Positions 54,095 through 63,949 of a stretch of DNA of 64,000 nucleotides are shown one piece after another (the first letter of the stretch is position 1; every line of letters begins with the position of its first letter). The notes beneath the pieces are model-generated. The model made no database searches. It was not told the origin of the DNA and saw only the letters and a list, made by a program, of their open reading frames with translations. Both the position numbers and the translations under genes were made by a program. The DNA is from Agapetus fuscipes. Taxonomy: Eukaryota > Arthropoda > Insecta > Trichoptera > Glossosomatidae. The stretch is from assembly GCA_951799405.1 (NCBI GenBank), contig OX637353.1, positions 15,934,001-15,998,000 of the forward strand. The letters run 5' to 3'.

Positions 54095-54119
54095 GTGAAT
54101 TATAAAACTCGTTCACTAT

Positions 54120-54366
54120 ATCGCCACTGTAACTGTAACTCTGTCGCCATTCCGCTAGGGGTGGCCAGAGCCTCTGCAGAGCTGCCTCCATTTCTTCCTA
54201 TCCTAACATACCTCTTTCAATTCATTCATATCCATCACCTTTTTCATGCATTTTCTTCTTTTACGCTCGCTTTGTATATCCCATTCTTTCACAATCTCCT
54301 CGAGCTGATCACTCCATACTTTACTCGGTTGTCCCTTACCTCTTTTTCCATTCATTTTATCTCTGT
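54120..54366 (-). pseudogene. LINE 3' end, second copy of the 31903 family
   Basis: Minus-strand reading: MNGKRGKGQPSKVWSDQLEE, then IVKEWDIQSERKRRKCMKKV and MDMNELKEVC. The tail complement CACTGTAACTGTAACTCTG matches the (GTTACA) tail at 32213. Inserted 25 bp after ATP8A exon p. Confidence 0.7.
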
Positions 54367-54369
54367 ATG

Positions 54370-54632
54370 TAAAGGTAAAGCTGAAGAAGTGCTGATTCAC
54401 TGATTTGATAAATCGTGGATTAAACATTTTATTGTGTGTAACTTCTCATGGTAAGTGAACTAATTATAAGGAAGTGCTCGTGAAAAACTGCTAAACTACA
54501 GGATTTTCACACATTTTTAGTGTTTTATCTCGTAGAAAATAGGAAAAAATGTGCATGTTATCTGAGAAACCCTCATTAGCTTAATATGTCACTTATTCAG
54601 TTTTACCTTGAAGGTATCAATATAAAAACATA
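54370..54632. mobile_element. MITE (ATATCG-type family), copy 4
   Basis: AGTGCTGATTCACTGATTTG and GAACTAATTATAAGGAAGTG as in the 8598 copy; right end ACCTTGAAGGTATCAATAT. The left end is eroded where it meets the LINE fragment. Confidence 0.75.
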
Positions 54633-54650
54633 CAATACTTACTTGAGTAA

Positions 54651-54900
54651 GAGTTTTAGGCTTACACGGCCGGCTGATGATGCTGGAGTGATGTTTTCCG
54701 GGATCTGTTGCCGTGGTCTATGGGAGCTGGAGCACACAGTTCTCATCAAGATCATCTTCATCATCATACTTCACGCTCAAGAAGCCCATCGTAGAAATGG
54801 GCGAAACGTCTGGAAGCTCCAGCTCCCACAGACCACGGCAACAGATCCCGGAAAACATCACTCCAGCAACAGTACTTTCTTGATTGTACATTGAAGCTTT
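54651..54900. repeat. Foldback element, imperfect copy
   Basis: The left arm GCTGGAGTGATGTTTTCCGG (from 54682) pairs with the right arm CCGGAAAACATCACTCCAGC (to 54867), with CCGTGGTCTATGGGAGCTGG and its complement inside. The loop has been replaced by unrelated sequence. A GGGCGAAACGTC string (54799-54810) follows a CCCAT/ATGGG hairpin. A third related scrap (GGACAGTTTCGCCCATGGGC) lies at 54959-54978. Confidence 0.6.
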
Positions 54901-55193
54901 AATGACATACTCGTAATAATAACTTGGCTGTGGAGCCATGGTCTGGTTTTTTTTTTCCGGACAGTTTCGCCCATGGGCTTCGATGGGCATTATCAGCGGT
55001 TAGCCAGGCGCTTCGATCTTCTCACAGAATCTGGTGTTCTTGAAACGGCGCTGGCCTTTGAATTAGTGTAGTTGTGTTTCTTGTGTTTACAGTGAGAAAT
55101 CAGACTGCCATTGCTGTGTCGGCTCTGGCAATGGCGGCCTGATTTCCCACGTATTCGGCGGATGACCGAATATACTATTCATTGCATCACTAG

Positions 55194-55425
55194 TTAATAG
55201 TAACACATTGTTCCCCAGTATCCTGGTCTGTATGCTGTTCAACGTGACAGCATGTATATTAATAGTAACACATTGTTCCCCAGTATCCTGGTCTGTATGC
55301 TGTTTAACGTGACAGCATGTTTATTAATAGTAACACATTGTTCCCCAGTATCCTGGTCTGTATGCTGTTTAACGTGACAGCATGTTTATTAATAGTAACA
55401 CATTGTTCCCCAGTATCCTGGGCTG
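55194..55425. repeat. 65-bp tandem repeat, about 3.6 units
   Basis: TTAATAGTAACACATTGTTC recurs at 55194, 55259, 55324 and 55389, exactly 65 bases apart, with only two or three substitutions. Each unit contains the hairpin ATGCTGT...ACAGCAT. Confidence 0.9.
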
Positions 55426-56020
55426 GCAGTCTCATCACAACGGTAGATAGCATCTAACCTTCGACGGTACGTTACTGTAACCCATTTCAAATCTTACCAT
55501 AGCGAGGCTAGGATTCCTTGCAAGTCTCGTCGCCATCGCGATCACGCATGAAAGTTTACCGACCGTCTAGATAACGTAGCGTGAAATTTCTTGCCCGTCT
55601 AAAAAATGTACTGCGAATTTATTACAATTAAAAAAAAAAAAAAATGTTTCGTCTTCAAAATAATTAATTAAATAGTTTATTATTATTATATACCAAAACA
55701 ATTTAGTTTTTAATTTTAAATTGCGTAGGAAAATTAAAAACATAATGTTTCTCATGGATACCTACAAGTATTTTGTGCGCGTGCCACACAAGCTGTTAGT
55801 CTAACGCGGTCTGCGCGTGCGCAGTACATCCCACGTACATCCTACCGTCTCAACGCAAATGTCAACAAGAAAAAAGCGGTTGGTTGTGGGGAATCGAAAC
55901 GAGGCGACGGTTTCTGCTATAAGTATGTACATATTACACGTTGAATATTTACTGTACAATACAAAAGTAATCGCTCAATAGCTTGATATATATATTAATT
56001 TTACAATGTTTCAATAGGTT

Positions 56021-56327
56021 ATGGAGAATTCGCAGCGTAATGACGGAAATGATGAAGGAAACATTGCCGAGGAGATTTCAAAGTAAGTAAATGCTTGAAA
56101 TTTTGCAAGGCTTGTGTGTTGGCCAGAATATTGATTCATTTACAGCCATATTTCTGTGAATTGCTTGTTTTTCGACTGACAGCAATCATAATTACACTTG
56201 TACCCAAACGTTCTAATGAGTATGACATCATTGCAGACATGAAGGGACTACAAGGCCAAGTGCTGTGGCAAGCTTCAACAGCAGAGGATGCAGACCGGCA
56301 ACCAGGAACCTGAACTCACTGAGCTAG
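56021..56327 (+). CDS. Possible small two-exon ORF, hypothetical
   Basis: ATG at 56021 opens 20 codons rich in Asn, Asp and Glu, ending at a good donor (AA|GTAAGT, 56083). An acceptor TTGCAG at 56231-56236 restores the frame for 30 more codons to TAG at 56325, giving 50 residues. Further possible exon edges lie at 56368 (GAG|GTACGT) and before 57166 (TTATTTCCAG). No domain was recognised. It could be a decayed transposon gene or chance; it is not part of the ATP8A frame. Confidence 0.2.
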
Positions 56328-56426
56328 AGAGGAGAGGGATCTCAAGTTCATCGTTTCACACTTATTGAGGTACGTTATAATTGGAGTTACATATTTTTAT
56401 TTTATTGAAATGTAGGGATGTAGGTA

Positions 56427-56875
56427 ATCTAAATCTAAGTTGCAAAGATATGTATCAATTGAGATTCATATTAAATGCATTCTCACAAGCAGACACGCAT
56501 AATTTCGCGCTCACACATGCCACATGTGGACCTACAGTATAAAAAACCCAATCTCAAATGAACATAAGCCTTGCAACTCTTGCCGACCTTCAAGACATTG
56601 CTGGAGTGATGCTTTCCGGGATCTGTTGCCGTGGTCTGTGGGAGCTGGAGCTTCCGGACGTTTCGCCCATTTCTACGATGGGCTTCTTCGTAGAAATGGG
56701 TGAAACGTGCGGAAGCTCCAGCTCCCACAGACCACGGCAACAGATCCCGAAAAGCATCACTCCAGCATCATCAGCCGGTCGTGTAAGCCTAAAAATCTTA
56801 TTCAGGGGTTACATTGGCAAAGTGAACCATTTTTTACAATATGGGTGGTCAGCCTCATACCAACCTATAAGTCAA
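56427..56875 (-). repeat. Family A repeat split by a foldback element
   Basis: Family A text runs 56427-56590 (to CTTGCCGACCTT) and resumes at about 56808 (ACATTGGCAAAGTGAACC) to ACCAACCTATAAGTCAAG. The gap holds a foldback. Confidence 0.75.
56600..56766. repeat. 167-bp near-perfect palindrome (foldback)
   Basis: GCTGGAGTGATGCTTTCCGG through GGAGCTGGAGC is answered by GCTCCAGCTCCC to GCATCACTCCAGC. Arms of about 75-80 bp meet at CTTCTTCG with only a few mismatches. The arms are the same family as 54682-54867. Confidence 0.85.
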
Positions 56876-57214
56876 GTGTGTATTAGACTTTCCAAAAAGA
56901 AACACCCATTAATTCTGACATACAAATGTATGTACTCATAATTTTACAGACAATTGAGGCTAGCCTCAATGCTAATATATATCAATAGCTGGGTGTTTTC
57001 TCGCCCAGAATCCCAGTAGGTATTGGCCAAGGTTACTCAGCCTTCTCAACAAATATAACCCATTTGCTAGTTGGCGGCAAAATATAGTTTCCACTCTAAA
57101 AAATTTACCCTTTCTGTAAAAATAGGAATGTTGTATAAATACCTACATTTTTTTTTTATTTCCAGATGCAGGCTGAAGCTGGAATTATGCAGGCCCAGAC
57201 ATTCAACATAATAC

Positions 57215-57686
57215 TGTTACGAAATTATGGTTCAATTGTCTTCAAATTAAAAATACACAGGTCTTCTTCAATAGTTATTTATTTTACACAGTTACAAAAT
57301 TTATTTTCACACTACTTTCTCGATTATTCCACTTGGTTTTGGTTCACTGATCAGATGACTTCGATGTGTTTGTAAGTCTCTATGATACTGGCCCGCTCTG
57401 CAGGCCATTCGCACCTTTATACTCTTCAGAGCAGTATGATCCAGAACTAAAGTCGCCAGACGGTTCCAGAGTAATTATTACTTCTCGATGTTTCACGTAC
57501 TACCTAGACACAACCAAAATCCTACCTACCAATGCAATACAGTATTCCTATAATTATAACAAATACCTACTTAGCCTAGAGAATTCTACACTTATACATA
57601 ATTATCGATCTTACCTACCAATACTTTTGAGGATTCTTATAACTATAACTACCCATACTTATTTCAATATTTATATTTACATAACA
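57215..57686 (-). repeat. 3' LTR of SAP/macro gypsy element
   Basis: 472 bp from TGTTACGAAATTATGG to TTACATAACA on the plus strand. The same start recurs at 63950. Confidence 0.92.
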
Positions 57687-57698
57687 CTACCCCCCACC
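57687..57698 (-). promoter_or_regulatory. Polypurine tract overlapping ORF end
   Basis: Minus-strand GGTGGGGGGTAG encodes the final Gly-Gly-Gly and the stop and abuts the LTR start TGTTATG. Confidence 0.8.
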
Positions 57699-60600
57699 TA
57701 GACTGTTTCGTCCCGGAACAGTCTTGACTCTGTGTAGGTAGGGGCATGCTGATCCACGTCGACACCCTGTGGTCAGAAAGAAGTGGCAGTCCACGGATTT
57801 CTCCCCACTGGCTCTCGGCTGCGCTTGCTCGCAGCACACCTTGACGCTGATGCCGACTCCCGAGAACACTGCTTCAATCATACTCCGGATTATCCGCCAG
57901 TCTCGATTAGCGCGGCCGCCACCCATCTTCGGTATTGCCAGACGCGCCTGCTGATCCTCCAACATGTAGTCACGCAGCTCAACAAGGCCGTCCCACAATG
58001 CCTTGTAGTCCTCTTCCAGGTTGCTGGAATCCGGGACAACCAGGCAGTATGCTTGTTGACGCCCCTTCGGTAGTCTCAGAGCTCTTCCTTGCGGGCTGCT
58101 CGAGGGTTGCGGTTCTCCGAATTTGTATCGGAAGACCCGTGCAATTCCTCTAGACATATCTAGATCTTCCGGTACACTGCATGCCAGTGTGTGGTCCCTA
58201 GTGACCTCAAATAAGTCCTTGTGGACTTCTGTGGTCACTCCATGGCGAAACTTCTGCCCTGCCTTCGCGTTCTCCCAAAACGTCTCAAAGGCTGGTGATC
58301 TTTCGGATGCGACGCACTGTCGTACTTTTTGGGCTGGTTGGTCATCATTATCGCCTAGGTATGGTGAGAGGCGATTGTAGTGCACGACCCTTGGTTTTCC
58401 GTTTGGTCTCTTTTTTATGCGGTAGACCACATCGTTGATGCGCTCCAAGATCTCGTACGGCCCGTCCCAGGAACGCTGAAGTTTCGGACAGTATCCTTGG
58501 CGCCTCTTGGGGTCAAAAAGCCACACCCAGTCACCAGCTTTGTACCCCATGCTGTCAGCTCTGGTGTCATAGCGCTCCTTCATTTGATCGCTGGCTTCCC
58601 CGATGTTCATGCGGACCTGATCATGGATGTCATCCAGCCTCCTGCGAAGGTCTGTCACATAGTCTTCTCCGGCTAGGTCTTCACCTGGTTTGCAGCCAAA
58701 TTTGAGATCACAAGGAAGTCGCATTTCTCGCCCAAACAGTATGCTGCTGGGAGTCTTCTTCGTCGTTTCCTGAACAGCCGACCGGTAAGCCAATAAGAAC
58801 AAAGGCAGATGTCGGTCCCAGTCCCGCTGATGGCTGGACACTACTTTGGCTAAGTACCTCCCCACGGTACGGTTCATCCTTTCCACCATTCCATCAGACT
58901 GTGGATGTAGCGCAGTGGTCCTGGTCTTGTAGATCCCTAGCCGCTCACACATTTGCTGGAAGATAGCAGCTTCAAAGTTCCTTCCCTGATCAGAATGTAA
59001 TTCCAGGGGTACGCCAAACCTGCTGATAAATTCGGTAACTAGAACTTCAGTCACGGTTACGGCCTCTTGGTTAGGGATTGAGTAAGCTTCCACCCACTTG
59101 CTGAAGTAATCCATCACCACCATGATGTACTTGTTACCCTTCTCAGTTGTAGGAAATGGGCCAGCTATGTCGATGGCAATTCTTTCAAAGGGGCTGCCAA
59201 CATTGTACTGACGCATTGGTGCTCGCCTTTTCCTTTGCGGTCCATTGGCCGTTGCACAGGTTACACATTTTCGACACCAATCTTTGACGTCTTCGCTGCA
59301 GTTGATCCAGTAAAATCGCTCTTTCACTTTCTCCAGCGTCTTCTTAACGCCTAGATGTCCTCCAGAAGTTCCTCCATGCAGCAGTCCAAGGATTTCCGGT
59401 ACTCGGCTCCTCGGAACGAGGGTTTGCTTTCTTCTAAGTGTGCCGTCTTCCTTCTCGATCTTTCGTTTCAGAAACCCTCCTTCTATCACTATGGATCCCC
59501 ATTGAGCCCAATAAGCCTTGACAGTTGGTGATAAGGGGGCGAATTTTTCCCAGGTTGGCCTTTCTCCTTCTCGCGCCCATTCCATCACATACTTCAAGTC
59601 CGGATCATTCAGTTGGTCTTGCGCCAATTTTTCATCTTGCCAGTCCTCATCTTCGGTGGTCGTCCTTTGAACAATTGCTACCTTGTCCTCCATCTTGCTG
59701 CAATGTTTGCAGTCACTGGCGCATGGTCGTCTGGATAATGCATCCGCATTTCGATGAAGCGTGCCAGGTCTATGTTCGGAGTCATAATCATACTCCTGGA
59801 GCCTTTCAATCCATCTAGCCACTTGCCCTTCTGGGTTTTTGAATTTCAGAAGCCAAACCAGTGCAGCATGATCAGTCCGTAGTGTGAATTTTCTCCCGTA
59901 CAAGTATTTGCGGAAGTGTTCCACTGATTTTATCACGGCAAGAAGCTCTCGTCTGGTCACGCAATAATTTCGTTCTGGCTTGGAAAGCACTTTACTGAAG
60001 TAACCCAGAACAGTCTCATGCCCATCCTGTATTTGGGAAAGGACGCCTCCTATCCCCACATTACTAGCGTCGGTATCCAGGATGAACTTTCCATCTTTTC
60101 GTGGGTAGCTCAAGATGGGGGCACTTGTTAATCTTCCCTTAAGCTCTTCAAATGCTTGTGCGCAGGAATCACTCCAATGGAAGCGAGTGTTTTCTTCCGT
60201 AAGCTTGGTGAGCGGTTTTGCAATGTCCGCAAATCTTGGCACAAACCTCCTGTAATAAGTGCACAGCCCCAGGAAACTCCTAGTTTCATGTTTGTCCTTC
60301 AGCACGGGCCAGTCTCTTACTGCCTTGATTTTGGCAGGGTCAACTTCAACTCCACGTTGAGAAACTATGTGTCCCAGGTAATTTACTTGTTTCTTGAACA
60401 GGTTACACTTTTTCGGGTTGAGCTTCAGTCCAGCGTCTTGTAGTCGCCCGAAAACTTGCTCCAGATTTCTCAACTGATGGTTGAAGTCCTTTCCCAGGAT
60501 GATTATGTCATCCAAGTATACCAGGCAGGTTTCCCATGATAGTCCTCGCAGCACATTCTCCATCAGCCTTTCAAACGTGGCGGGGGCATTGCATAAGCCA

Positions 60601-63284
60601 AATGGCATCACGGTGAACTGCCAAAGTCCAGATCCAGTCGAGAATGCAGTTTTCTCCTTATCTTTGGCATCCAATTCAACTTGCCAGTAGCCACTTTTCA
60701 GGTCCAATGTGGAAAAAATGGTGCATCCTGCCAATGTGTCCAAGGTGTCGTCAATCCTTGGCAGAGGGTAACTATCCTTTTTCGTAACATCGTTGAGCAG
60801 TCTGTAGTCCACACAAAATCTCGTGGTACCATCCTTCTTTTTCACCAGTACCACCGGGGATGTCCAAGGGCTACTTGATGGTTCTATGATGCCATCCTTG
60901 CTCATGTCTTTGATGATCTTGTCAGCTTCTTCCCGCTTTGCAAAGGGTAGTCTTCTTGGAGCCTGTTTTATTGGTCTCGCTTCTCCGGTGTCTATGCTAT
61001 GTCGCACTACCTTGGTTCTTCCCAGACGGCCATTAGAGTCCTCGAAAATGTTCTGGTAGCGGCAGATCAAACTCCTCACTCTCCGTTTGTTTTCCTCGGT
61101 TAGACCTTGGGAAGCGTCGTGGACCAGGGCTTCCAATTGTGTTGACAATTTGTTTCCTTCGCATGACATGTTTGTCATCTGTTGCACAATGGAAGTTATC
61201 CTCTCACATCTGCCCAAAACAAAACCTTCATTCATTTTAACTGGGTAGCTGTTCACATTCATGATCTTGACAGGAATGGTCTCCTTTGCGCGAATCACTG
61301 TTCTTGCCACCATGACTCCTTTGTTAACATTGTCCATGTTCCCCGGTTCTATCATACAGATTTGGTCATTTGTACTACTGGAATCCAGGCGGGCACTCAC
61401 TATCATCTCGGATCGCCCCTTCACTTCGGTATTCTTGGCTAGGATAACACGTGCAGCCAGTTCTTTCCGTCTTTGCAGGATGACTTCTTCATTTCCAATT
61501 TTAATGGACCCTTTCTTTAAATTTAAACTGCACCCAAATCTGTCCAGTATGTCCATTCCCAATATAACGTCTTCTTCAATGTTGGCCACCAACGTCCGAT
61601 GATCAAAAGTGGTGCTGCCAATTTGGAAGGTGGCAATCGTCTCCCCATACACCTGTGCTGACTCTCCCGTGGCGGTGTGCAGAGACCACTTTGTTGGTGC
61701 AATCTGCTTACCTCGTGCCACTATGTCGCGTCTCAGAATTGTCCTGGTTGCTCCCGTGTCCACCAGTAGTTCACGAGTTACTCCATCTATTATGCCATTG
61801 ATAAAAATGCTGCTGGCTTTTCCTCTCACGGTTGCGACAGTAGCAGCAGATTTCAGGGCCTCTCCAGCGTGGGTCAACGGTTGCCCCTTCCCATTAACCC
61901 TTTCCTGTTTTCTGGGTTTCTGAGGCTTGGGACACTTGGTGCTAAGGTGGCCCAGCTGTCCGCAGTTCCAGCAGCGTGGGTCTCGTCTTCGAGGTCTCAG
62001 ACGTTCCAGCACTTTTTCAATTAGCTCCTCGGTTGTAGGTAGCTTGACCTCCTCTGCCTCGACTGCACGAACCCTGGCGTGGCCCCTGATGGACTGTTTG
62101 ACAGCCTCAAACTCGAGAGCTTGGCTGAGCGCCTCGTTCAAAGCCTTGGGATGGGCCAGTTTTACGGCTTGTTGCGTCTCCCATTCCCGCAATCCATTTA
62201 GGAACTTGTCCACTGCCAAGCTCTCACAGATGTCGTCGGAGGCTGTCGGGTAAGCGTCTCGTACCAGGCGGGCGATGTCCATTTCAAACTCCTGGAGGCT
62301 CTCGTTGGGCTTCTGCACCCTTGTGTTCAGCTGCGACTTGTACAGCTGCTCCAGGCACTTGTGGCCATAGCGCATATCCAAGCGCTGCTTCAGCTGCCCA
62401 AAGTCACCACGGTTGTCCAGGGGTATGGCCTGCAGAACCCTGAGAGCGTCTCCTCGGAGCGACAGGCTGAGAACCGAAGCCTTCTTCTGCTGGCTCCAGG
62501 CTCCCATCATGGCAGCCGTCTCAAAGAGGGTCAAATACTCCTCCCACGACGTCTTCCCGTCGAAGGTCGGAAGGTTGTGCTTCGACAGCGAAGGGTCGTC
62601 ATCCCCTCTAGTGACCCTGGTTGGAGTTGAGCATCCCTGGTCGGTCTCGTCGTGAAGGCCGTCTTTGGGGGATATTCTGGTGGACTCCATCTGGCACTTG
62701 TCAGCCAGCTCGGCACGCAGACGGTCCTCCAGGCTTGATATACGAGTCTCCATTTCCCCCTTCAGGGCTGTCATCTTCTCTTCCATTTCTCCTTTCAGGG
62801 TTGTGAGATTTCGGGACACCTTTTCCTCCAGATTCCTGGCGTTGTCAGCCATTTCCACCTTCAGGTCGGTCACCACTTCCTTCAGGTTGGTGGTCATCTT
62901 CTCCTCCAGCCCGGTCAGGTCCTCCTTCAGGGTCTTGGCGTTGTCAGCCATCTTCTCCTCCAGGGTCTTGGCGTTGTCAGCCATCTTCTCCTCCAGCCCG
63001 GTCAGGTCCTCCTTCACGGTCTTGGCGTTGTCAGCCATCTCCACTTTCAGCTTTTCCTCCATGGAAGTGAAGTTTCCGGTGATGCTGAGGTTTAGCTCGT
63101 CCAAGGCGCGGTCCCCTCCAGACGCCATGACAAAATATGCCGGGTCTTCGCCTGACTGTTCTAAGGCCTCCATGAGGCGTGCCTGTAAGGCCGCCTTCCC
63201 TCCTGAGGTCTCCAGGTCCCTCTCCAGAAGCTCATTTTTAAGCTCAGTGACTTTGAGGTCCTTGATGTTCACTTTGGTTGCCAT
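57687..63284 (-). CDS. Gag-Pol polyprotein with SAP, macro-like and CCCH domains
   Basis: 1,865 residues, one uninterrupted frame. SAP domain about 8-42 (VTELKNELLERDLETSGGKA), expected to bind nucleic acid. Heptad-like EEKMADNAKTL repeats, about 75-195. Gag core, about 230-400. CCHC knuckle 438-451. Protease LLVDTGAT (D509). Reverse transcriptase with YLDD 923-926. RNase H D1072, E1113, D1138. Integrase H1303, H1310, C1340, C1343 and D1372, D1432, E1468 (D,D35E). About 1684-1818 resembles an OARD1/TARG1-type macro domain (MSRGIARVFRYKFG; AIPKMGGG). CCCH finger C1833, C1841, C1847, H1851. The last Gly codons lie in the purine tract. Single-ORF Gag-Pol needs no frameshift. Macro fold is inferred from pattern, not tested. 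Confidence 0.92.
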   Translation of the reverse strand: MATKVNIKDLKVTELKNELLERDLETSGGKAALQARLMEALEQSGEDPAYFVMASGGDRALDELNLSITGNFTSMEEKLKVEMADNAKTVKEDLTGLEEKMADNAKTLEEKMADNAKTLKEDLTGLEEKMTTNLKEVVTDLKVEMADNARNLEEKVSRNLTTLKGEMEEKMTALKGEMETRISSLEDRLRAELADKCQMESTRISPKDGLHDETDQGCSTPTRVTRGDDDPSLSKHNLPTFDGKTSWEEYLTLFETAAMMGAWSQQKKASVLSLSLRGDALRVLQAIPLDNRGDFGQLKQRLDMRYGHKCLEQLYKSQLNTRVQKPNESLQEFEMDIARLVRDAYPTASDDICESLAVDKFLNGLREWETQQAVKLAHPKALNEALSQALEFEAVKQSIRGHARVRAVEAEEVKLPTTEELIEKVLERLRPRRRDPRCWNCGQLGHLSTKCPKPQKPRKQERVNGKGQPLTHAGEALKSAATVATVRGKASSIFINGIIDGVTRELLVDTGATRTILRRDIVARGKQIAPTKWSLHTATGESAQVYGETIATFQIGSTTFDHRTLVANIEEDVILGMDILDRFGCSLNLKKGSIKIGNEEVILQRRKELAARVILAKNTEVKGRSEMIVSARLDSSSTNDQICMIEPGNMDNVNKGVMVARTVIRAKETIPVKIMNVNSYPVKMNEGFVLGRCERITSIVQQMTNMSCEGNKLSTQLEALVHDASQGLTEENKRRVRSLICRYQNIFEDSNGRLGRTKVVRHSIDTGEARPIKQAPRRLPFAKREEADKIIKDMSKDGIIEPSSSPWTSPVVLVKKKDGTTRFCVDYRLLNDVTKKDSYPLPRIDDTLDTLAGCTIFSTLDLKSGYWQVELDAKDKEKTAFSTGSGLWQFTVMPFGLCNAPATFERLMENVLRGLSWETCLVYLDDIIILGKDFNHQLRNLEQVFGRLQDAGLKLNPKKCNLFKKQVNYLGHIVSQRGVEVDPAKIKAVRDWPVLKDKHETRSFLGLCTYYRRFVPRFADIAKPLTKLTEENTRFHWSDSCAQAFEELKGRLTSAPILSYPRKDGKFILDTDASNVGIGGVLSQIQDGHETVLGYFSKVLSKPERNYCVTRRELLAVIKSVEHFRKYLYGRKFTLRTDHAALVWLLKFKNPEGQVARWIERLQEYDYDSEHRPGTLHRNADALSRRPCASDCKHCSKMEDKVAIVQRTTTEDEDWQDEKLAQDQLNDPDLKYVMEWAREGERPTWEKFAPLSPTVKAYWAQWGSIVIEGGFLKRKIEKEDGTLRRKQTLVPRSRVPEILGLLHGGTSGGHLGVKKTLEKVKERFYWINCSEDVKDWCRKCVTCATANGPQRKRRAPMRQYNVGSPFERIAIDIAGPFPTTEKGNKYIMVVMDYFSKWVEAYSIPNQEAVTVTEVLVTEFISRFGVPLELHSDQGRNFEAAIFQQMCERLGIYKTRTTALHPQSDGMVERMNRTVGRYLAKVVSSHQRDWDRHLPLFLLAYRSAVQETTKKTPSSILFGREMRLPCDLKFGCKPGEDLAGEDYVTDLRRRLDDIHDQVRMNIGEASDQMKERYDTRADSMGYKAGDWVWLFDPKRRQGYCPKLQRSWDGPYEILERINDVVYRIKKRPNGKPRVVHYNRLSPYLGDNDDQPAQKVRQCVASERSPAFETFWENAKAGQKFRHGVTTEVHKDLFEVTRDHTLACSVPEDLDMSRGIARVFRYKFGEPQPSSSPQGRALRLPKGRQQAYCLVVPDSSNLEEDYKALWDGLVELRDYMLEDQQARLAIPKMGGGRANRDWRIIRSMIEAVFSGVGISVKVCCEQAQPRASGEKSVDCHFFLTTGCRRGSACPYLHRVKTVPGRNSLGGG

Positions 63285-63930
63285 TTTTTTTTCAAAATTT
63301 ACTTCAAAACAAAAATATTTTTAAATTTATTTTATACAAGTTTTGAGTTTTATATATATAGCTGTTTTGAATACGTACTTTAGCAAAATAATAATTTATC
63401 TGATTACACTTATTGGTAGGTACTGTCTTTTAATATTTATTTTTAAATCACCAATATTTTTAACATAATAATGTCTGATAGTACATAATTATTTATTTCG
63501 TCTCAAGTCTTTCAAACACACAGGTAGGTATTTAATGTACATTCACACACTTGTAAACAAAGGATAGTTATTCAAAAACTTTTTCTCGATGAATCTGGAA
63601 CGTTCTTTTGTAATATTTTTCAAGATTTTTATTTATTTATTTTATTTTTTTAATCACACACAATAATAAAAAAAAACTATGGTCCAATTTGATGACTTTC
63701 TCAATGCGGTAAAATAGTCATTATGTTATGTCCAGAATTATGTTCCATATGATGTTCTAGAATTTATAAGCAACTTGCTTTTGCGTCTTTTCTTTTAACA
63801 AAAATTTATTTAAACACTTGTTTTCACAAAAGTCAGTTCACACAAAGTTCAATTTGAATAAAGTTCATTTTAACACTATTTAATTTATTTTATTTATTTT
63901 TAGACAGAAGATCTTAATTTTTCTTGACAA
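63285..63930 (-). other. Untranslated leader of the gypsy element
   Basis: AT-rich, no open frame of note; lies between the primer-binding site and the Gag start. Confidence 0.7.
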
Positions 63931-63947
63931 TTCCGCACCTGACGCCA
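63931..63947 (-). promoter_or_regulatory. Primer-binding site candidate
   Basis: Minus-strand TGGCGTCAGGTGCGGAA starts two bases from the LTR. It is complementary to a tRNA 3' end in ...CCTGACGCCA; the tRNA is not identified. Confidence 0.75.
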
Positions 63948-63949
63948 AT

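Noticed and set aside
55194..55425. CRISPR array
   Set aside because: Units are contiguous 65-bp tandem copies without variable spacers, in an intron-bearing animal genome.
58123..63324. Many plus-strand frames across the minus-strand gypsy ORF
   Set aside because: They are shadows of the Gag-Pol ORF, which has all the catalytic motifs.
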